A stretch of 64,000 bases of DNA from Streptomyces pinistramenti (GTDB lineage Bacteria; Actinomycetota; Actinomycetes; Streptomycetales; Streptomycetaceae), in NCBI RefSeq assembly GCF_020564935.1, contig NZ_JAJCXB010000010.1, positions 111,642-175,641 of the forward strand. Reading direction: 5' to 3'. Below the pieces are notes generated by a model. That model had not been told where the DNA came from and did not search any database. It worked only from the letters and a program-made list of their open reading frames with translations. Of this stretch, positions 59,082 through 64,000 are shown one piece after another (positions within the stretch are counted from its first letter, which is position 1; every line of letters starts with the position of its first letter). Both the position numbers and the translations under genes were made by a program.

Positions 59082-59477
59082 TCAGCGCACCAGCAGATCC
59101 AGCAGCCGCTCGGCCTCGACGGCCGGATCGGTGGTGAGGCCGGTGTGGACGGGGCCCGGCTGGACGACGGTGCTGCGCGGTGCGATCAGCCAGCGGAAGC
59201 GGCGCCCGGCGTCGTCCTGCGCCGCCTGGCCCGCGCGCTCCCCGCCCTGGCAGATGCCTTCGACGGCACCCAGCGCCGCCCGCACCCCCTCGACGTCAGC
59301 GGCCGGATCCAGGCACAGCAGCCTGGCCTCGTCCAGATGCGTACGCGCCTCCACGAAGCGCCGGGCGTGGCAGTAGACGACCACCCCCGCATTGATCATC
59401 TCGCCGCGTTCGACCCGGGGGACGACCTTCAGAAGCGCGTACTCGAACACGTCGCGCCCGTTGTGCAGACCGCTCAC
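59082..59477 (-). CDS. DUF3037-family protein, partner of HipA-like kinase
   Basis: 131 residues. The GTG at 59477 overlaps the stop of the upstream HipA-like gene (GTGA, 59474-59477). The opening DVFEYALLKVVPRVERGEMINAGVVVYC (about 8-35) is the DUF3037 signature. The pair is a recurring unit in actinobacteria and other bacteria. Its function is unknown; translational coupling suggests complex formation with the kinase, perhaps as substrate or control subunit. Confidence 0.88.
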   Translation of the reverse strand: MSGLHNGRDVFEYALLKVVPRVERGEMINAGVVVYCHARRFVEARTHLDEARLLCLDPAADVEGVRAALGAVEGICQGGERAGQAAQDDAGRRFRWLIAPRSTVVQPGPVHTGLTTDPAVEAERLLDLLVR

Positions 59478-60298
59478 TTCACTGCCCTCCGCGGCGGCTT
59501 GCCCGCCAGCCACTCCGGCGCCCGGGAAGGCTTGTCCGGAGTGCGTTCACCGATCGTGATGTGGTCGCTGATCATCGCCGCGCGGGCCAGCAGCGCGCCG
59601 ACGTACGCGCTCCGCAGCTCGTCGGCGGACCCGAAGCCGGGCTCATCGACCAGCCACGCGTCGGGCACGTCGGCCGCGATCTCGGCCAGCAGGTCCTCGG
59701 AGATCTGCGGCACGAACTCGTCGGCGGCCATCGCGATATCGGGGTCGAAGGTCGCCAGGACGTGATCCGTGGCGTCGTAGGGCTTGACGGACGCCTTCTC
59801 AGCGCCGGGCCAGTTGTGGTGCCAGATCATGGTGGCGCCGTGGTCGATCAGCCACAGCTTCCCGTGCCAGACCAGGAGATTGGGGTTGCGCCAGGACCGG
59901 TCGACGTTGTTGATCAGAGCGTCGAACCACACCACGCGGCCCGCCTCACGGGCCCCGACCTCGAAGGCGAGCGGGTCGAAACCGAGCGACCCGGGAAGGT
60001 AGTCCATCCCCAGGTTCAGCCCCCCGCTGGCCTTGAGCAGCTCCTGGACCTCCTGGTCCGGCTCGCCCAGGCCGATCACCGGGTCGAGCTGCATCAACGC
60101 CAGCTCCGGCACCCGCAGCCCCAGCCGCCGAGCCAGTTCCCCGCAGATGATCTCGGCGATCAGGGTCTTCCGCCCCTGCCCCGCACCGGTGAATTTCATG
60201 ACGTACGTACCGAGGTCGTCGGCCTCGACGATCCCCGGTAGCGATCCGCCTTCACGCAAGGGCGTGACGTAGCGGGTAGCGATGACTTCGGTCAGCAT
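59474..60298 (-). CDS. HipA-like kinase
   Basis: A 274-residue protein of the short HipA-like kinase family. Kinase motifs are visible: VMKFTGAGQGRKTLIAEIICGELARRLGL (about 33-61) at the ATP-binding part, FDALINNVDRSWRNPNLL (about 124-141) as the catalytic loop with Asp and Asn, and LIDHGATMIWHH (about 150-161) as the DFG-equivalent Mg site. It lacks the N-terminal antitoxin-binding part of E. coli HipA, and no HipB is encoded. The DUF3037 partner overlaps its stop. Whether it is a toxin, a regulatory kinase or a lipid kinase is not settled by sequence. Confidence 0.85.
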   Translation of the reverse strand: MLTEVIATRYVTPLREGGSLPGIVEADDLGTYVMKFTGAGQGRKTLIAEIICGELARRLGLRVPELALMQLDPVIGLGEPDQEVQELLKASGGLNLGMDYLPGSLGFDPLAFEVGAREAGRVVWFDALINNVDRSWRNPNLLVWHGKLWLIDHGATMIWHHNWPGAEKASVKPYDATDHVLATFDPDIAMAADEFVPQISEDLLAEIAADVPDAWLVDEPGFGSADELRSAYVGALLARAAMISDHITIGERTPDKPSRAPEWLAGKPPRRAVK

Positions 60299-60461
60299 TT
60301 CCCCAGGTTATACGGCCTCGCAGCCTGAACATCGAAGGTGTGACGTCGGGCACGTGCGGCCCGGGAAGCTCCGCGATCAACCCTGGGGAGAATCTGGGGA
60401 GTTTCAGCCGGGGCACCGCTCTCCCGCTCCACCGAACATTCGTCGATCACGGTGCGCCCCC

Positions 60462-61363
60462 ATGTACGGCCACATCCACGCCTGCGCGCTGCGCGCCGTC
60501 GTCGTCCACGGCATTCCCGACCTTCTGGCCGACGGCCCGCTGACTCCGGGGGAGCTGGCCGACCGCTCCAGCACCCCGACGGCACCGTCGCCCTCACCGC
60601 CGCCGGCCAGGCTCTGCGTACCGACGTGCCCGGCTCCCAGCGGGACGCGGCCTTGCTGTTCACCGATGACATGTTCCGCCGCTCTGCCGAGAACCTCGAA
60701 GACACTCTCCGCACCGGCAAGCCGGGCTTCGACACCGCCTACGGCCTGCCCCTCTTCGAGCACCTGACCGCCACCCCCGACAAGAACCGCCTCTTCGACA
60801 CCGCGATGTCCTCGCTCACCTCCGGCGTGAACGAGAAAATCGCCGCCAGCTACCCCTTCCCGGACACCGGCACCGTCATCGACGTCGCCGGCGGACGCGG
60901 TGGGCTGCTCCGCGAGGTGCTCATCCGGCATCCCGGCCTGGACGGTCTCCTCTTCGACCGGCCCGAGACGGTAACCGACCACCTGCTCAACACCGCAGAC
61001 CTTTCGGGCCGTTGGCAGGTCCGGGGCGGAGACGTCTTCGCCGCCGCCCCCGGAGGCGGCGAGCTGTACCTGCTGAAGAACATGCTCCACGACTGGCCTG
61101 ACGAGGACTGCCGGCGCATCCTCACCACCATCCGCCGAGCGATGAACCCCGGTTCGCGGCTGCTGGTGATCGACGCAGTCCTGCCCGACTCCGGCACCCC
61201 GCGGCCGGCCGCAGCCCTGGACATCGTCATGCTGATGGCACTCCAAGGGCGCGAACGCACCGCCTCCGAGTTCCAGGACCTGCTGGACCGCTCCGGATTC
61301 CGCCTCCACCGCATCGTGCCTACCCAGGCGCTGACCTCGATCATCGAAGCCGAAGCCGCCTGA
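60462..61363 (+). pseudogene. Decayed SAM-dependent O-methyltransferase
   Basis: An O-methyltransferase of the plant-COMT/acetylserotonin type broken near 60575. From ATG 60462 one frame encodes the start of the dimerisation domain (MYGHIHACALRAVVVHGIPD to ELADRS). The rest continues in another frame from the winged-helix end (GTVALTAAGQALRTD) through the SAM-binding site DVAGGRGGLL, then NMLHDWPDEDCRRIL, where His is the catalytic base, to the stop at 61363. About 20-30 codons of the helix-turn-helix region are missing at the junction, so a deletion together with a frameshift explains it. The intact SAM domain suggests recent decay, or an assembly error. No translation to a full enzyme is expected. 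Confidence 0.8.
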
Positions 61364-62141
61364 CCCGATGTTCCGTCTCGCCGAATCCAGCCGTGTCTCA
61401 CTCAACGGTCGGCGCGTGCCCTGTGGGCCACCATCGGAATCACAGACGGTGGCCGCCGGAACATGCCCTCCCCTTTGATCTGACTTGCTGTGACGGGGGA
61501 ACCCCGAACCCGCCCTCACCGCTCCGGATCTGCACGTGGTGATGTGCTGTGCAAGGTGCACCATTACCTGTACGCGGTACTGAGCTGCACGGTCAGCGCG
61601 GATCGAAACTGCCGACCGTATCCCCTCTCGCACGTCCCCCTGCCGCATCCGCCGCCGCGGCGACCACCCTCGATCGATGAGCCCGCGTGTGGCCTGAGGG
61701 AGCTGACCGGCGACCATCCACCGGGGCTCGCCGTCGTGCGGCGGCCGGACGTGGACAGAGAGCACCTCACTGCCCCATGGCCGCAGCTTCGTGCCGACCC
61801 AGCGCACCCGGACTCCGTCCTTGGCGAACCGCAGGGTGCGCTGGGTGGTCTCGTCCGCAGTGCGCGGCTGCACAACACGGTCGCGACGGCCGCCCGCCTG
61901 GCAGGTGATGCTCTGTGATGTGTGGCAGAGCCGTTCAGGAATGTGCTGGCGCAGGGGTCGTGTTCGGGGAGAGCGAGAGGAATGAACCGGCGGCTGTCGA
62001 GCGTCTCCGGGCTCCGGCCCACCGCTCCGACGCCCGTCCTCAGAGATTTCCCGCGTACAGATAGAGGAGTAATCCATTCGCCACCAACCTCAAGCACCCC
62101 AGCCGCTCACAGGAAGGCGCGAGCTCCGAGCAGGGTTGGCT
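61364..62141. other. Gene-poor, decayed stretch between pseudogene and fulvocin-like gene
   Basis: About 780 bases with no intact gene. One leftward fragment of coding quality is described separately (61667-61909). The rest shows no ribosome site, hairpin or consistent codon bias. Confidence 0.45.
61667..61909 (-). pseudogene. Unidentified coding remnant
   Basis: A stretch of about 80 codons with strong G/C third-position bias and no start or ribosome site. It reads RDRVVQPRTADETTQRTL, then FAKDGVRVRWVGTKLRPW and SVHVRPPHDGEPRWMVAG. The composition (balanced charge, Trp/Val pairs) looks like a real protein fragment rather than shadow sequence. I do not recognise the family. It lies between a broken methyltransferase and the fulvocin-like gene, which fits a decayed cluster. 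Confidence 0.3.
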
Positions 62142-63080
62142 TCAGGGGGTGCAAAACCCGCTGCACGGGCCCAGCCACAGGGGACCGCAGCCGCGATCGG
62201 TCCAGTTGCAATAATACGGTGAGTCGTAGCACACCGTGTCGCAGCTTCCGGTCCCCGCGCACTGGGAATTGCAGTCGAGGACCTGGATGTTGTGATCGCT
62301 CCGAGGCGCCGCGCTTTGTGTGTCGGCGGGGCCCAGCGTCATGAGAATCGCCCGCGCCCCGCTCTCGCCGAACGCCGCCACAGCCGCCGTCTCCAGCCCT
62401 TCGAGGGCTGCTCCCTGCCGGCGCCCCGCGATGATCTGCGGTGCCAGCCGCGTCGCGTCGTCCAGGACGGCGGACTGCTCGGCCGACAGACCGGGATGCG
62501 TCTTCCGGTAGTTCGCGAAGTGCGCCACCCACAGATCACTCCGAGCCGAAGCGGACAGCGCGCCGTAAATGGCGCGCCGATAGTCCGCGGGGTAGGAGAC
62601 GAACTCGGAGTAGCCGGAGGGCAGTCGGTCGAGGTTGGCCTTCACCCATCGCGACGCCTTACTGCCCTTGGCGCGGGTCACAGCCTGCGCGGGTGTGGCT
62701 GCCAGGCCGCCGGTGACCAGAAACGTTCCCAGGGCCAGCCCCGGCACGGCCTTGAGGATTCCTCGGCGGCTCGGGGGCCGCAGCACATCGAGGTCGCGGA
62801 GCGCACGCACCACCCGCAGCGAGTCCGACGGCCCCAACAGCCGCGCCAGGCGGAGGGACAGCGCGGTTCCGGTCCAGGCCCGCACCTGGTCGCCGTTGAC
62901 CGCCAACAGGGTCGGGGCCCACTCGGCCCCTTCCCCCAGGGCACGCGCGCGCAGGCCGCGAATACGGGGTTCCGTGAGGCCCGCGGTGATCAACGTGCCG
63001 TCGACGGACACGCGAACCCGATCCACCACTTCTTCACAGAATCGGCAGTCGGCGTCGAATGCCAATATCCACTCGGTCAC
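62142..63080 (-). CDS. Fulvocin C-related bacteriocin-type protein with internal Tat-like signal
   Basis: A 312-residue protein. The GTG at 63080 follows GGGGGAG at a spacing of six. Domain 1 (about 1-98) is thioredoxin/DCC-like with a CRFC redox motif (Cys12, Cys15) and WAPTLLAV. An internal twin-arginine-like signal follows: SRRGILK (104-110), a hydrophobic stretch and AQA at 131-133. Domain 2 (about 135-265) is helical (PADYRRAIYGALSASARSDLW). The last 44 residues contain eight Cys (270, 274, 280, 284, 291, 298, 306, 310), the same number as in fulvocin C of Myxococcus fulvus, a 45-residue four-disulfide bacteriocin. I infer that the tail is exported and oxidised. Activity and immunity are unknown; no immunity gene is adjacent. 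Confidence 0.8.
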   Translation of the reverse strand: MTEWILAFDADCRFCEEVVDRVRVSVDGTLITAGLTEPRIRGLRARALGEGAEWAPTLLAVNGDQVRAWTGTALSLRLARLLGPSDSLRVVRALRDLDVLRPPSRRGILKAVPGLALGTFLVTGGLAATPAQAVTRAKGSKASRWVKANLDRLPSGYSEFVSYPADYRRAIYGALSASARSDLWVAHFANYRKTHPGLSAEQSAVLDDATRLAPQIIAGRRQGAALEGLETAAVAAFGESGARAILMTLGPADTQSAAPRSDHNIQVLDCNSQCAGTGSCDTVCYDSPYYCNWTDRGCGPLWLGPCSGFCTP

Positions 63081-63473
63081 AAGCTTCTCCCCCTGTTTGT
63101 GTGACAACCCGTCCCATGGTGCCCGTCCGGTGTGAGTTTTCACGCCGATCCGTAGCGCGCCGTTCAGCGCTCTTGCGCGCTTCGGGTCTCCCTGAAGAGA
63201 AACTATTTACCGAGGCGTCTGGAAGCGTCAATCATTTCGGCGAGAATCGAAACATTTCACACTCACAGGCCGTGCTCACGGCGGGAGCGCACCCGTCACC
63301 AATGCACCTATCTGACCTCGATCTTTCTTGATGGGCCGTCGACGGAGTCGGCGGCCCAATCGTTGCCGATGGCCGAGACCGGGCAGGCCGAGGATCCGGG
63401 TGTCGTCTCAAGTGGACGCCGGTTTCCACTGCCCCGGGTAAGAGTGATGCTGCTCGCAGAGGGGAACTGCTGG
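63081..63473. other. Intergenic region upstream of the fulvocin-like gene
   Basis: 393 bases, AT-richer than the window average around 63180-63340, with no convincing gene. It should contain the leftward promoter of the fulvocin-like gene and is bounded by an IS1380-type fragment, so it may be partly mobile-element debris. Confidence 0.45.
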
Positions 63474-63812
63474 TCAGCCTGGGTTCGGCGGGAGTGCGAG
63501 CCGTTCGAGAGCGTCTGCGAACTCGCACGTCCAGGGCCGGTGGCGGGCAAGGTGGAGGAGACGGCGCCGGCCGGTGGTGACGAGCTGGCCGGCCGCGGAG
63601 AACAGGCGGAATCCCAAGCGACGCGGTTCCCAGAGTCTCGCCTGGCCGGTCAGGGCGAGCATGGGCATCCGGGCCAGCAGATCGAGCGCCCTCTGGACGA
63701 TCTCCAGCCAGATCTGATTCTGCGCGGTGTCGTGCAGGGGAAGGTTCCGAATCCCGGTGACCCGGACGGCCCGGATCCGGTCCTCCGCGCGAGCCTGCAA
63801 CCGGTGACGGAG
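63474..63812 (-). pseudogene. IS1380-family transposase C-terminal fragment
   Basis: About 113 residues matching the end of IS1380-type DDE transposases: RAEDRIRAVRVTGIRNLPLH, NQIWLEIVQRALDLLARMPMLA, RRLGFRLFSAAGQLV, and the closing ERLALPPNPG. An in-frame stop (TAG, 63813-63815) lies directly upstream of the fragment and the N-terminal three-quarters, with the catalytic residues, is missing from the window. No terminal inverted repeat is recognisable. It is therefore a dead remnant. Confidence 0.85.
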
Positions 63813-64000
63813 CTAGAGTTCGGCGATCGACGCAGCACCTGCCGGCTGACGCGGTGGCGGCCTGTGGCGCGGTCTTGTCCGTTCGTGTGTGGTGTGTTTG
63901 CGGGACGTGAGTGAGGCGTTGCCGGGACGTCAGCGGCCCCGGGAAAAGTGGTGTCCACACCGCGGGAACGGTCAAAGGAAAGTCCCGCACGAATCGCAGG
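63813..64000. other. Right edge, unidentified
   Basis: The last 188 bases hold no recognisable gene. The sequence does not continue the transposase frame. It may be debris of the same element or the edge of another. Confidence 0.35.

Noticed and set aside
1..64000. tRNA, rRNA, CRISPR or phage modules
   Set aside because: I scanned for cloverleaf-like arms, rRNA conserved stretches, regularly spaced direct repeats and phage structural genes and saw none. A tRNA scan would be decisive.

Overview
The window looks like a Streptomyces (or close actinomycete) chromosome. GC is very high with strong third-position bias, GTG starts are common, and many genes are typical of the genus: a PucR regulator, SPW-repeat protein, DUF3037/HipA pair, Ddn-like F420 enzyme, NmtR and P1B-4 ATPase, and an actinobacterial Lnt. 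No rRNA, tRNA, CRISPR array or phage module was seen. The only mobile-element trace is an IS1380-type transposase fragment at the right edge.

Layout. 1-3.3 kb: 3' part of a nitrate-reductase/CysJ-type flavoreductase fusion. 3.3-7.0 kb: GNAT acetyltransferase, APC permease and an orphan helical protein, all leftward. 7.5-9.7 kb: a compact rightward unit with a 59-residue peptide carrying four Gly-Cys-(Ile/Val)-Ser repeats, a PaaK/F390-synthetase-like adenylating enzyme and a GRDP-like protein, bounded by a promoter and a strong terminator. This is my best candidate for an undescribed peptide natural-product system. 9.8-12.4 kb: small secreted protein, beta-carbonic anhydrase and SulP transporter (bicarbonate handling). 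12.4-16.3 kb: YtcJ-like amidohydrolase with an APC permease, then a Ddn-like enzyme. 16.3-22.1 kb: molybdate uptake (modBC fusion, modA, HTH-TOBE protein), a PucR regulator and a second HTH-TOBE paralogue. 22.4-26.9 kb: a clan GH-A-like lipoprotein and an IorB/IorA-type molybdenum hydroxylase. Molybdate uptake thus lies between two molybdoenzymes.

26.9-30.8 kb: a tightly coupled leftward five-gene operon (63-residue peptide, orphan helical protein, two related proteins of unknown function, class C serine hydrolase), the second candidate undescribed system. 31.4-36 kb: enoyl-CoA hydratase-family enzyme, small membrane protein, KhtT/KhtU-like cation antiporter, SPW protein. 36-42.4 kb: small regulators and stress genes (DUF6126-like, ArsR, VOC, siderophore-interacting protein with a divergent TetR, glutathione peroxidase, STAS antagonist). 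42.7-46.7 kb: purine cassette (2-oxoglutarate oxygenase-like protein, NCS2 permease, 8-oxoguanine deaminase). 46.9-49.4 kb: divergent nmtR and P1B-4 ATPase around a shared operator. 49.5-51.6 kb: ABC exporter behind a MerR/SoxR-architecture promoter. 51.8-60.3 kb: Lnt, Gfo/Idh oxidoreductase, TetR, lipoprotein, uracil-DNA glycosylase, two SDRs, DUF3037/HipA. 60.4-64 kb is decayed: a broken O-methyltransferase, a coding remnant, an intact fulvocin C-related protein with an internal Tat-like signal and an eight-cysteine tail, and the IS1380 fragment.

All functional calls come from reading motifs and context by eye; no database search or structure prediction was run.
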